Assembly: GCA_027941995.1 (NCBI GenBank)
Contig: CP115966.1
Coordinates: 682,001 to 746,000, forward strand
Direction: 5' to 3'
Source of the DNA: Erythrobacteraceae bacterium WH01K
GTDB lineage: Bacteria; Pseudomonadota; Alphaproteobacteria; Sphingomonadales; Sphingomonadaceae
Length of the DNA stretch: 64,000 nt
Within the stretch, counting starts at the first letter, position 1; every line of letters begins with the position of its first letter. A model generated the notes under the pieces. That model did not search any database and was not told the DNA's origin. It saw only the letters and a program-made list of their open reading frames with translations. This document shows positions 48,176-56,632 of this stretch, in pieces. Position numbers and translations under genes: made by a program.

Positions 48176-48901
48176 ATGCGCGGATTCGCAATCCTAGCTG
48201 TCGCTATCGCCACGCTCGCCGGCTGCGCTTCCGGCCCGCCGCGGCCGGGCAAGGCCGAGATACAGCGCATCGACCGGATGCTGAACAATGCCCCGGGCAA
48301 GGCCCAGCCGAGCGTGGTGGTCGCGGCGGAAATGGCATTCGCCCGCTCTGTTCGCAAGGACGGCGCTGCGGACGCACGGCGGGACTTCGCGGCCATCGGT
48401 GCAAGCGAGCCGAGCATGGCGCTGGCAAGCGTCTACGATACCAAGACGGTCTGGATCAGCTGCGACGGAACACTGGCCATCACGCGCGGCCAGTTCGAGA
48501 CGCCGCAGGGCGAGGCGGGAACCTACGTCACCACATGGCAATGGCAGACCGACCGCAGCTATCGCTGGATCGCGCACGACATGATGCGCGATGCGGCAGT
48601 CGAGCGCAGGCTGGTCGCAGCGCGTGATGTCGATCCCGACGACGGCGCAATCGTCGTCGAGGGAACGCCGACCGTCGAAGGGATCGTGTCGGAATGCATT
48701 CCATCGACCGAGGGACCGGTGCTTGATCCTGCAATGCAATCTAGGGCGAGCAGGAAAGGCGCCATGACTTCGGCCGACTATACGCTGCGAACCTATTGCG
48801 ACGAGGCGGACGGGCGGCGCACGCAGACCGCATGGTACCTCGAAAATGCGCAGTGGATGCAGGCGCTGGAGCTTGCCGTGCCGACGGATGAAAGGTGCTA
48901 G
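48176..48901 (+). CDS. Lipoprotein of unknown function
   Basis: A 241-residue exported lipoprotein: the signal peptide ends with lipobox LAGC at about residue 17. The mature domain contains SVVVAAEMAFARSVRKDGAA, WQWQTDRSYRWIAHDMM and a C-terminal YCDEADGRRTQTAWY; the early FARS...DG pattern resembles SnoaL/DUF4440-like exported domains but the match is weak. Co-directional with folD (17-bp gap) and marC-like gene (5-bp gap), so probably one operon. Confidence 0.75.
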   Translation: MRGFAILAVAIATLAGCASGPPRPGKAEIQRIDRMLNNAPGKAQPSVVVAAEMAFARSVRKDGAADARRDFAAIGASEPSMALASVYDTKTVWISCDGTLAITRGQFETPQGEAGTYVTTWQWQTDRSYRWIAHDMMRDAAVERRLVAARDVDPDDGAIVVEGTPTVEGIVSECIPSTEGPVLDPAMQSRASRKGAMTSADYTLRTYCDEADGRRTQTAWYLENAQWMQALELAVPTDERC

Positions 48902-48906
48902 GCGGG

Positions 48907-49530
48907 ATGGTCGATCTCTTCATCTCCGCATTCGTGACCCTGTTCGTGGTCATCGATCCGCCCGGCTGCGCGCCGATCTATGCCGGGCTGACCCATGCCG
49001 CCGATGCCCGCGCGCGGCGGATCATGGCGACCCGCGCCGTGCTGATTGCCGCGGCGATCCTCGTCGGCTTTGCAGCCTTTGGCGAGGAATTGCTGGGCGC
49101 ACTGCATATCGAACTCGACAGTTTCCGCATTGCAGGCGGGCTGATGCTGTTCTGGATCGCCTTCGAGATGGTGTTCGAGAAACGCACGCAGCGGCGCGAG
49201 GAACGTGCCGACCGCGTGCGCGCAACGCCCGAGGTGGAGGATGTCTCGGTCTTCCCCATGGCGATGCCGATGCTGGCCGGGCCGGGCGCGATTGCCGCCA
49301 TCATGCTGCTGACGAACGAGGCGGACGGACTGACCGGCACGATGGTCGTCTTGGGCGCTTTGGTAACGGTGCTGGTGCTGACGCTGGGTGCGCTGATCGC
49401 GGCGGGTCCGCTGATGCGGCTGCTGGGCGACAAGGTGGAAGCTGCGATCACGCGGCTTCTCGGCGTACTGCTGGCGGCACTTGCCGCGCAATATGTGATC
49501 GACGGTATCAGGGGCAGTTTCGGGATCTGA
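48907..49530 (+). CDS. MarC family integral membrane protein
   Basis: A 207-residue protein with six hydrophobic segments in the MarC pattern: FVTLFVVIDPPGCAPIYAGLT at the N-terminus and FPMAMPMLAGPGAIAAIMLL in the centre (the P-x-L-x-GPG motif). Despite the gene name, MarC proteins are not proven to confer multiple antibiotic resistance; they are placed in the NAAT transporter family. ATG 48907 follows GGCGGG. Confidence 0.9.
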   Translation: MVDLFISAFVTLFVVIDPPGCAPIYAGLTHAADARARRIMATRAVLIAAAILVGFAAFGEELLGALHIELDSFRIAGGLMLFWIAFEMVFEKRTQRREERADRVRATPEVEDVSVFPMAMPMLAGPGAIAAIMLLTNEADGLTGTMVVLGALVTVLVLTLGALIAAGPLMRLLGDKVEAAITRLLGVLLAALAAQYVIDGIRGSFGI

Positions 49531-49538
49531 GCCCCGCC

Positions 49539-50207
49539 TTATTGCAAGGTAACCTTGTCGTCCTCGCCATCGGTGCGGCCGTAGAAATACATCAGCTGGA
49601 TCAGCAACTCGCAGCGCGCTGCCAGGTCGGGCGCTTCCAGCAGGGCCTGTTTGGAAGCCGGATCGAAGGGCGCGATCTGCGACACCCCGTTGATGAGCGA
49701 CTGGTCGTCCAGCCGCTCCATATTGTCCCAGTCGACCTTGTAGCCCTGCGCATCGGCAAACCGCCGCGCTTCCCGTTCGAAGCCCGCACGCTCTACCGTG
49801 GCAAGGACTTCGTCGCCGTCATCGGCGATGGGTTCTGCCTCCACCTGGCGAAAGGCGGTTTCGACTTCGCGTTCCTCGATCAGGCGGAACCGGGTCTCGC
49901 CGGTCAGGATGAGGTTGTAACGACCGTCATCCAGCGCTTCGATCTCCTCGATCTTCCCGATGCAGCCTACCTTGTAGAGCGGGGCGCCCTCGCGCGGCTC
50001 CTGCGGCTGGATCATTCCGATGCGCCGGTCGCGCGCCAGCGCATCGCCGATCAGGGCGCGGTAGCGCGGCTCGAAGATGTGGAGGGGCAATTGCAGCCCC
50101 GGAAACAGGATCGCACCGGGCAGGGGGAAGATGGAGAGGCGCAAAAGCAGGGGCCCGCTTATCCGAACAGGATCTTGGACAGGCGTCGCCGCGTCGAGAC
50201 GACCCAT
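49539..50207 (-). CDS. LON peptidase substrate-binding domain protein
   Basis: Up to 222 residues containing only the N-terminal LON domain, without ATPase or protease parts: LSIFPLPGAILFPGLQLPLHIFEPRYRALIGDAL, MIQPQEP, GCIGKIEEIEALDDGRYNLILTGETRF. Stand-alone LON-domain proteins are of unknown function. Start uncertain: ATG 50207 (GAGGA upstream) would overlap the thioredoxin gene by 49 bp; TTG 50144 gives a 201-residue protein with a more usual short N-terminus. Transcribed with the thioredoxin gene. Confidence 0.87.
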   Translation of the reverse strand: MGRLDAATPVQDPVRISGPLLLRLSIFPLPGAILFPGLQLPLHIFEPRYRALIGDALARDRRIGMIQPQEPREGAPLYKVGCIGKIEEIEALDDGRYNLILTGETRFRLIEEREVETAFRQVEAEPIADDGDEVLATVERAGFEREARRFADAQGYKVDWDNMERLDDQSLINGVSQIAPFDPASKQALLEAPDLAARCELLIQLMYFYGRTDGEDDKVTLQ

Positions 50208-51079
50208 TCGTCCTCAAGGCCGACCGCCTCGAAAATCTGCAGCAGCTTCGTGCGGGCCGCACCCTCGTTCCATTCGCGGTCGCTTTCGACCATGGCCAGC
50301 AGGGTATCGGCGGCATCGTCGCGCTGACCGGCGGCATAGGCGGCTTCGGCGAATGCGAATTGCGCATCCATATCGGCCGGCTTTTCTGCAGCAGTGGCGC
50401 GGAGCGTGGCAAGCTCGCCGTCGTCGATCTGCGTTCCGGCCAGTTCCAGCGCGCTTTTCGCCTGCTGGACCAGCGGATCGTTCGCAACCTCTTCGGGCAG
50501 CGAAGCAAGATGCGCCTGCGCAGCATCGGCCTTCCCGCCCGCGACAAGCGCGCGGATGAGCCCGGCATGGGCCGCCGCACTGGTCGGCGCCATTTCCGCA
50601 ACCTGAGAGAAAACACCTGCCGCGCGTTCGGCATCGCCTTCGGCGAGAACCTGTTCGCCCATGGTGATGAACTGCTCGATGTCCGGCTGCTGCTGACCGC
50701 CGCCGGCGCCTGCATCGCCGATGGGGATCTGCGCCAGGATCTGGTCGAGCGCTTCCTTCAGTTGGCTTTCCGTGCGGGTCGGGGTGAGGTCCGCGACCGG
50801 CTGGCCCTGGAACATCGCATAGACGGTGGGGATCGATTTCACCTGGAACTGGCTGGCGATGAACTGTTCTTCATCGACATTGACCTTCTCCAGGATCACG
50901 CCCTTGTCGGCATATTCCGCGGCGACTTTCTCCAGCGTCGGGGTCAGCGCCTTGCACGGCCCGCACCACTCAGCCCAGAAATCGAGAATCACGAGCTTGG
51001 TCATGGACGGTTCCACCACCTGTGTGCGGAAGCGGTCCACCGCCTTTTGCTCGTCGAGATTGAGACCCATGCTGGCCAC
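50159..51079 (-). CDS. Thioredoxin-domain protein with TPR region (CnoX/YbbN-like)
   Basis: A 306-residue cytoplasmic protein. The thioredoxin domain (about 20-120) has LDFWAEWCGPCKALTPTLE with an active CxxC and SIPTVYAMFQG with the cis-Pro. The C-terminal half is helical with TPR-like repeats (AERAAGVFSQVAEMAPTSAAAHAG). This is the architecture of E. coli CnoX, a holdase/redox chaperone, though CnoX itself lacks a reducing CxxC while here WCGPC is intact. GTG 51079 has GGGGAA at good spacing; ATG 51070 is the alternative. Confidence 0.9.
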   Translation of the reverse strand: MASMGLNLDEQKAVDRFRTQVVEPSMTKLVILDFWAEWCGPCKALTPTLEKVAAEYADKGVILEKVNVDEEQFIASQFQVKSIPTVYAMFQGQPVADLTPTRTESQLKEALDQILAQIPIGDAGAGGGQQQPDIEQFITMGEQVLAEGDAERAAGVFSQVAEMAPTSAAAHAGLIRALVAGGKADAAQAHLASLPEEVANDPLVQQAKSALELAGTQIDDGELATLRATAAEKPADMDAQFAFAEAAYAAGQRDDAADTLLAMVESDREWNEGAARTKLLQIFEAVGLEDEWVVSTRRRLSKILFG

Positions 51080-51327
51080 GGCGTATTCCCCTGATCGAAT
51101 CCAGTATCGTGCCACCCGCGAGGGGGGCTTTGCGTAGGTCCTATGTGGACCATTGCGGCGCGATGTGAAGGGGTGGTCGCGAATTGAATCGGGCGGGTCC
51201 GCCCGTGCGGGGACCGCAAATCGGCATTTCATGCAATTAGGGCTTGCCGGGCACAAAAGCCCCTGCTAACCGCGCGCTTCCCCACCGATACGGGCCGAAC
51301 GGAACGTCATCGGGGAGCGTCTAGTGA

Positions 51328-51402
51328 GCGGGCGTAGCTCAGGGGTAGAGCACAACCTTGCCAAGGTTGGGGTCGGGCGTTCGAATCGCCTCGCCCGCTC
51401 CA
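51328..51402 (+). tRNA. tRNA-Gly(GCC)
   Basis: Full cloverleaf: acceptor GCGGGCG (51328-51334) pairs with CGCCCGC (51392-51398); D-arm GCTCAGGGGTAGAGC; anticodon stem AACCT/AGGTT with loop CTTGCCAA, anticodon GCC; T-arm GGGCG-TTCGAAT-CGCC. Discriminator T at 51399, and CCA is encoded (51400-51402). A T-rich stretch follows. The window between the thioredoxin gene and the tRNA (51080-51327) has no gene. Confidence 0.97.
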
Positions 51403-51598
51403 TTTTCTTCCCAGAACCAGTGACCTGACGTCTGCCGCATTGCGGCAGTGCGCCGTTTGGCGTGCTTCGTCGATGGGACGCCGCCGACCGCATGGATCTG
51501 CGCGCCATGACGTTCGGCTGCGCGCGTCCAACCTTCGTCGAGCAGGATGACGCGTGTGCGAACACCGCGGTTGCAAGCGCGCTCCTCATGTGCTTCAG

Positions 51599-51620
51599 GA
51601 AATGTTACCACGTATCATTC
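51599..51620 (+). promoter_or_regulatory. Zur-like operator upstream of the TonB receptor gene
   Basis: AATGTTAC (51601-51608) and GTATCATT (51612-51619) form an inverted repeat with one mismatched pair around CAC; with the flanks GA and C the site closely resembles the GAAATGTTATA half-site architecture of zinc-uptake-regulator operators. It sits 24 bp upstream of the receptor start, where binding would block expression when zinc is plentiful. Inference from sequence similarity only. Confidence 0.5.
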
Positions 51621-51643
51621 AGATCCGAGAGCTTTCTCCCTCC

Positions 51644-53863
51644 ATGCGTCGATCCCGTATTGCCTTACATACCGTTTCCATGGCCGCGCTGGCCTTTGGT
51701 TCTGTGCCCGCATTCGCACAGGCTGCGGGTACGCCTGCGACCCCTGCGCAGGAAGATGCGGATGACGACCTGCACAACAGGAATATCGGCCCGGACGGCG
51801 AGATCATCGTCACCGTCGAAGGTCTGACCCAGCTGGATGTGCTGGCGGGCACGAATGTGGTCGAGGGCATCGACCTGCAGCGAAACCTCGACGGACAGCT
51901 TGGCGAAGTGCTGGCGGACCTGCCGGGTGTTTCGGCCACCAGCTTCTCTCCCGGCGCGTCGCGTCCGGTCATACGCGGGTTCTCCGGCGAGCGTGTGAAG
52001 GTCCTCGTCGACGGACTCGCAGCGCTCGACGTATCGAACACGTCCGACGACCACGCGGTATCGATCGATCCGCTGACGGCCGAGAGCATCGAGGTCCTGC
52101 GCGGGCCTGCCGTGCTTCTTTACGGCAGCCAGGCCATTGGCGGCGCGGTCAACGTGATCGACAAGCGCATCCCCCGCCGACGCGTTGCAGAGGATTTCCA
52201 CTTTGACGCACTGGCAGAGGTCGACACGGCTCGCAATCTGTGGGGCGGGGGCGCCTCGCTCGACCTGCCGCTCGGCCCGAATGTCGTGCTGCACACCAGC
52301 GGTTCGTACCGCAACAGCGACGACGTCGAGGTGCCGGGCTTCACGGTGGCCGACGGACTGCGCGCCGAAATCCTGGCGGAAGCGGCCGAAGAGGAAGAGG
52401 AAGGCGAATTAGAGGAAGCCGAAGAGCTGCGCGAGGCTGCGGAGCAGCGCGGCTTCGTGCCGAATAGCGGCAGCGAGACCTGGAGCACGAATGGCGGCCT
52501 GACGATCTTCCAGGGCGACAGCAGCCTCGGTTTCTCGCTGGGCTATTACGACACGAATTACGGTGTCCCCGGCCGTCCGGGCGCGGGTCACCATCACGGC
52601 GAGGAAGAGCACGGCGACGAGGATCACGATCATGACGAGGACCATGACGAAGATCATGGCGACGAGCCGGGCGGCGAGGAAGAAGCAGAGATCGTCACCA
52701 TCGATCTGCAGCAGTTCCGCGCCGACCTGCGCGGCGAGCTCGATCTCGGCGACGGCTTCTTCGGCCGCATGATCACGCGCGCCGGCTATTCCGATTACAG
52801 CCATATCGAGTTCGAGGGCGACGAGGTCGGCACGACCTTCGACACCGAAGCGATCGAGGCGCGGATGGTGCTCGCGCAGAACCGCCGCGGCGGATATGGC
52901 GGCTCCTTCGGCCTGCAGTATTATTTCCGGGATTTCGAAGCTGTCGGCGCAGAAGCCTATGTGGCTCCGAACCGGACCGACCAGTTCGCCGTTTTCGGCC
53001 TGCAGGAACTGACGCTGGGACAGATCCAGCTGGAAGCGGCAGCCCGTTACGAGATGACGGACGTATCGTCCCGCACACTGAACCTGGAGCGCGACTACGA
53101 CACCGTCTCGGGTGCGCTTTCGGCCATTTACGAAACGCCGGCGCTCGAGCCGCTGCGCTTCGGCGTGACCGTTTCGCGCGCAGCCCGTGCGCCGAGTGCG
53201 GAAGAACTCTTCTCCAACGGTCCCCACATCGCCACGCAGGCCTTCGAGATCGGCGACCCGGACCTGGAGGCGGAAACCTCCATCGGGGTCGAAGGCTTCG
53301 TGCGCGGCCGTCTGGGCGCGGCGAACGTCACCTTCTCCGTGTTCCAGAACTGGTTCGACGATTACGTCTACCTGTCGGATACGGGCGCGGAAGAGGACGA
53401 CCTGCCGGTCTTCGTCTACCTGCAGCAGGACGCCGACTATTTCGGCATCGAAGGGTCGGTGGATTTCCCGCTGGCCGATCTCGGCGCCTTTGCCCTGTAT
53501 GGCGACCTACGCGGCGAATATATCCGCGCCGAACTGGACGATGGTTCGAATGTGCCGCGTATCCCGCCGCTCAGCCTGCTGGGCGCCGTGGAAGCCCGAT
53601 CGCAGCAATTCGATGCGCGGGTCGAAGTCCAGTGGTTCGACGAGCAGGACGATGTCGCCTCGTTCGAGACGCCGACCGACGGCTTCACCTTCGTCAACGC
53701 CTCGCTCGGCTTCCAGCCGCTTCCGGGCGACGACACGGTGCGCCTGATGCTGCAGGCGAAGAACATCTTCGACGTGGAGGGCCGCCGCCATGCCAGCTTC
53801 ACGAAGGACTTCGTTCCGCTGGCAGGCCGCAATTTCCGCGTCAGCCTGCTCGCCAGCTTCTGA
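51644..53863 (+). CDS. TonB-dependent outer-membrane receptor, zinc (ZnuD-like) type
   Basis: A 739-residue outer-membrane receptor: signal peptide (to about residue 26), plug domain (EGIDLQRNLDGQLGEVLADLPGVSATSF, SRPVIRGFSGERVKVLVDGL, ESIEVLRGPAVLLYGSQAIGG), then a 22-strand barrel ending in LLASF with terminal Phe. Two barrel loops are unusual: an acidic one near 244-263 and a His/Asp/Glu-rich one near 314-341 (GHHHGEEEHGDEDHDHD). ZnuD of Neisseria has a similar metal-binding loop, so Zn uptake is likely; Ni or Cu is possible. Zur-like operator upstream. ATG 51644 is chosen by the signal peptide. Confidence 0.92.
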   Translation: MRRSRIALHTVSMAALAFGSVPAFAQAAGTPATPAQEDADDDLHNRNIGPDGEIIVTVEGLTQLDVLAGTNVVEGIDLQRNLDGQLGEVLADLPGVSATSFSPGASRPVIRGFSGERVKVLVDGLAALDVSNTSDDHAVSIDPLTAESIEVLRGPAVLLYGSQAIGGAVNVIDKRIPRRRVAEDFHFDALAEVDTARNLWGGGASLDLPLGPNVVLHTSGSYRNSDDVEVPGFTVADGLRAEILAEAAEEEEEGELEEAEELREAAEQRGFVPNSGSETWSTNGGLTIFQGDSSLGFSLGYYDTNYGVPGRPGAGHHHGEEEHGDEDHDHDEDHDEDHGDEPGGEEEAEIVTIDLQQFRADLRGELDLGDGFFGRMITRAGYSDYSHIEFEGDEVGTTFDTEAIEARMVLAQNRRGGYGGSFGLQYYFRDFEAVGAEAYVAPNRTDQFAVFGLQELTLGQIQLEAAARYEMTDVSSRTLNLERDYDTVSGALSAIYETPALEPLRFGVTVSRAARAPSAEELFSNGPHIATQAFEIGDPDLEAETSIGVEGFVRGRLGAANVTFSVFQNWFDDYVYLSDTGAEEDDLPVFVYLQQDADYFGIEGSVDFPLADLGAFALYGDLRGEYIRAELDDGSNVPRIPPLSLLGAVEARSQQFDARVEVQWFDEQDDVASFETPTDGFTFVNASLGFQPLPGDDTVRLMLQAKNIFDVEGRRHASFTKDFVPLAGRNFRVSLLASF

Positions 53864-53881
53864 AGAACCGGCGAGCGACGC

Positions 53882-54256
53882 CTAGCCGGCGGCGACCGTG
53901 CGGGTCGCCTCGGCATGGGCGAAGACCATGAAGAGCCCGCCTGCAATGGCGAGGTTCTTCATGGCCAGCGCCATTTCCTGCGTGCTCGACGTGTCGTAGT
54001 GGAAGAACACGATCGTAAGCAGGGTAAAGACTGCCATGGCCGGTGCGACAATGCGCGGCCACAGGCCCACGGCGAGGGCCATCCCTCCGAATATCTCGAA
54101 CAGGGCGGCAGGCAGCGCGAGGAAGGACGGCAGGACACTGACCCCCTCGATATACGCCTGCGTCGTGTCGAGGTTCAGCAGCTTGTTCACCCCAGCAAGG
54201 ATGAACAGGATGGCCAGCATGATGCGTCCGCCGATGGCAGCAATCTTTGCAATCAT
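53882..54256 (-). CDS. DoxX family membrane protein
   Basis: A 124-residue protein with four hydrophobic segments in the DoxX pattern: GRIMLAILFILAGVNKLLN, LFEIFGGMALAVGLWPR, MAVFTLLTIVFFH and MKNLAIAGGLFMVFAHA. Family members occur in quinol/thiosulfate metabolism and redox homeostasis; function here is not defined. ATG 54256 follows AGGAGACG. Follows the saccharopine-dehydrogenase-like gene by 20 bp on the same strand. Confidence 0.9.
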   Translation of the reverse strand: MIAKIAAIGGRIMLAILFILAGVNKLLNLDTTQAYIEGVSVLPSFLALPAALFEIFGGMALAVGLWPRIVAPAMAVFTLLTIVFFHYDTSSTQEMALAMKNLAIAGGLFMVFAHAEATRTVAAG

Positions 54257-54276
54257 GGCGCGTCTCCTGCCCGGCC

Positions 54277-55461
54277 TCAGCCTTCGACCGCGAAGGTCAG
54301 GGCGGCGTGGTCTTCCAGCCGCTCGACGAGGTCTTCACCGAGGAAGGAGCCCGGTGTCCCGACGCCGCCTTGTGCGTCGCTGTCCAGCAGGGCCATGCCG
54401 GTTTCGCCCAGCATCCGGCTGGTGGATCCGTAACCCGGATCGAACTTGCCCTTCACGCCGTAACGGATCGTCTCGCCATCCGGCATCATGCCGATGAACA
54501 GCACGTCGTAGAACCCGTTCTCGCGCTCTTCCGGGGTCGGACCTTCGCCCGGCTTGGGCGGTTTCGCACCGAACGGATTCTTTAGCATTTCGGCTGCGAC
54601 CTTTGCCGCTTTCTCGCCGATTTCGCCCGGGCTGGTCAGCATCATCTCGTCATATTTGAAGTCCTCGCCATAGGGATGGCCGCGCAGGAAATTGGTGCGG
54701 TGGACGTTCTTGGTATTGATGGTCGCCATGATGAAGGGGGCGGCCCACTTGCCCGCTTCCTTGTCATATTCCGGCAGCAGTCCGCTCGGCTGGTCCGGCC
54801 CTTCGAACCCGGGCGTCAGGCCGAAGGGGCTTTGCAGGATCTTCAGCAGGCTCGCATCCTTGGCCACGGCCTTCATCGTCGCGGTCAGGCTGGCGGCCGT
54901 CCCGCCGGAGAACGTGCCCTGCATGGCGCGCACGCGGCCTTTGACGCGCGGGGCGGGCTTGCCGAATTTCGCCTTCGCTTCTTTCTGCAGCATCAGCACG
55001 CCGAGATCGAAGGGGATGGAATCGAAACCACTGGAGAAACAGATGCGGGCGCCGCTGGCCCTGGCCGCTTCGTGATGCTTGTCGATCTGCTGGCGCATCC
55101 AGCCCGGCTCGCCGCACAGATCGGCGTAATCGGTCCCGGTGGCAACGCAGGCGGCGACCAATTCATCGCCGTAAAGCTGGTAGGGACCGACGGTGGTCAG
55201 GACGACTTTCGTGCGCTCGCACATGGCGACGAGGCTGGCCGTGTCGTCCGCATCGGCCACCACCAGCGGCGTGTCGGCAGGCGCGCCGATCTCGTCGCGG
55301 ACCGATACCAGCTTGTCGAGGCTGCGTCCCGCCATCGCCCATTTGGGCGCGGCATCACTGTCGTCATATTCGCGCACGAAATGTTCGGCCACCAGCCGTC
55401 CGGTATATCCGGTCGCGCCATAGACGATAATATCAAATTCGCGGGTGTTCTTGTCGGCCAT
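54277..55461 (-). CDS. Saccharopine dehydrogenase-like NADP-dependent oxidoreductase
   Basis: A 394-residue protein with an N-terminal Rossmann motif IIVYGATGYTGRLVAEHFV (about 10-28), then LTTVGPYQLYGDELVAACVATGTDYADLCGE, which marks the saccharopine dehydrogenase-like / trans-acting enoyl reductase group, and GFDSIPFDLGVLML. Related mycobacterial proteins reduce lipids; eukaryotic ones associate with lipid droplets. The substrate is unknown. ATG 55461 follows AAAGGAGAG. Likely co-transcribed with the DoxX gene. Confidence 0.88.
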   Translation of the reverse strand: MADKNTREFDIIVYGATGYTGRLVAEHFVREYDDSDAAPKWAMAGRSLDKLVSVRDEIGAPADTPLVVADADDTASLVAMCERTKVVLTTVGPYQLYGDELVAACVATGTDYADLCGEPGWMRQQIDKHHEAARASGARICFSSGFDSIPFDLGVLMLQKEAKAKFGKPAPRVKGRVRAMQGTFSGGTAASLTATMKAVAKDASLLKILQSPFGLTPGFEGPDQPSGLLPEYDKEAGKWAAPFIMATINTKNVHRTNFLRGHPYGEDFKYDEMMLTSPGEIGEKAAKVAAEMLKNPFGAKPPKPGEGPTPEERENGFYDVLFIGMMPDGETIRYGVKGKFDPGYGSTSRMLGETGMALLDSDAQGGVGTPGSFLGEDLVERLEDHAALTFAVEG

Positions 55462-55553
55462 GCTCAACTCTCCTTTGTCGCCGCTTACTGCGCACACTGC
55501 GCGGCCAAGTCAAAGCCGTTACGGCAATGCTGTCCCGCTCCGCATCGTACGGC

Positions 55554-55999
55554 CTAGGCCGAGTCGGGCATGACCATGGGGATGCGGGGGAGCACGCCCG
55601 TCTGGCTCGAAATGGCGAGCAGGGTGCCGTCTTCTGCAAAATGCCGTGCCTGGCCGGAAACCGTGCCCCTTTCGAAAGCGGCCAGCTGCGTGACCGACAG
55701 GACCCAGCCGGCGGGAGCAGGGCAGAAGAAGCGAAGGGTCGCATCGAGGCTGGAGCCGCCACGCGAATGCGGGTGCGCGCCGAGGAAGAAATCGGAATGG
55801 ATGGCCAGCCACCCGGCATCGTTTGCAAAACCGCTTCGGGACCGGGTCCATACGGCATCGATCCCCTGCTCGCTATCCTATAGGGCCGTTCGTCTCTCGA
55901 CTTCGGTGAGCTGGCCGGTGTCTTCGGCAAGGGGATCGACCGGGGGCGCGGCCATGCTGCCGGGTACGACGCGCCAGAAGGGGACACGGGCGGTCAATC
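55554..55999 (-). pseudogene. Degraded TesB-like thioesterase gene (C-terminal remnant with internal stop)
   Basis: One minus-strand frame encodes the C-terminal hotdog part of an acyl-CoA thioesterase: DAGWLAIHSDFFLG, SSLDATLRFFCPAPAGWVLS, AFERGTVSGQARHFAEDGTL, ending MVMPDSA and TAG at 55554. The same frame upstream reads RVPFWRVVPGSMAAPPVDPL but is cut by an in-frame TAG at 55878-55880, and the first hotdog domain (about 100 residues) is missing because dcd ends at 56005. Double-hotdog thioesterases are normally about 270 residues. No in-frame start follows the internal stop, so it is probably not expressed. Confidence 0.75.
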
Positions 56000-56004
56000 G
56001 ACGC

Positions 56005-56559
56005 TCACAGCCGGGGCAGGGTCACGCCCCGCTGTCCCATGTATTTGCCGGCCCTGTCGGCATAGGTCACTTCGGGCCTCTCGTTCCCCTGCAGGAACAG
56101 GAACTGGCACACACCTTCATTGGCGTAGATCTTGGCCGGCAGAGGCGTGGTGTTGGAAAATTCCAGCGTGACGTGGCCTTCCCAGCCCGGTTCCAGCGGG
56201 GTGACGTTCACGATGATGCCGCAGCGGGCATAGGTGCTCTTGCCGAGGCAAATGACCAGTACGTCTTCCGGGATGCGGAAATATTCGACCGTGCGGGCGA
56301 GAGCGAAGGAATTGGGAGGGATGATGCAGACATCGGTTTCCCGGTCGACGAAGCTCTTCGGGTCGAACGTCTTGGGGTCGACCACGCTGGAATCGACATT
56401 GGTGAAAATCTTGAATTCGGGCGCCACGCGCGCATCATAGCCATAGCTCGAAAGGCCGTAGGAAATGCAGCCGTCGCGGCGCTGCGCTTCCTCGAACGGC
56501 TCGATCATGCCGTCGGCGCGCGCACGTTCCCGAATCCACTTGTCTGAAAGAATCGCCAT
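56005..56559 (-). CDS. dcd: dCTP deaminase
   Basis: Deaminates dCTP to dUTP for thymidylate synthesis. The 184-residue trimeric dUTPase-fold protein has [49 protein letters not shown] with the catalytic SxxAR region, [20 protein letters not shown] with the catalytic Glu, and the C-terminal [12 protein letters not shown]. The last is the standard family terminus. ATG 56559. Its stop is immediately followed by the thioesterase remnant. Confidence 0.96.
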   Translation of the reverse strand: MAILSDKWIRERARADGMIEPFEEAQRRDGCISYGLSSYGYDARVAPEFKIFTNVDSSVVDPKTFDPKSFVDRETDVCIIPPNSFALARTVEYFRIPEDVLVICLGKSTYARCGIIVNVTPLEPGWEGHVTLEFSNTTPLPAKIYANEGVCQFLFLQGNERPEVTYADRAGKYMGQRGVTLPRL

Positions 56560-56632
56560 GGCCGGACCCTGCGCCAACGTCCTCGGGGCGGCAAGCTGGC
56601 GCTTGGAATTTTTTGGCCCCTGGCGCGCGACG

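Noticed and set aside
51339-51611. Minus-strand ORF with AGEAIRTPDPNLGKVVLYP
   Set aside because: This is the well-known false translation of the antisense strand of tRNA-Gly(GCC); the tRNA is clear at 51328-51402.
51403-51643. Cobalamin riboswitch before the TonB receptor
   Set aside because: No B12-box or kissing-loop pattern is visible; the Zur-like palindrome explains the region better.
55433-55987. 185-residue minus-strand ORF beside the thioesterase remnant
   Set aside because: It is in a different frame from the thioesterase sequence and consists of Arg/Pro/Ser-rich filler.
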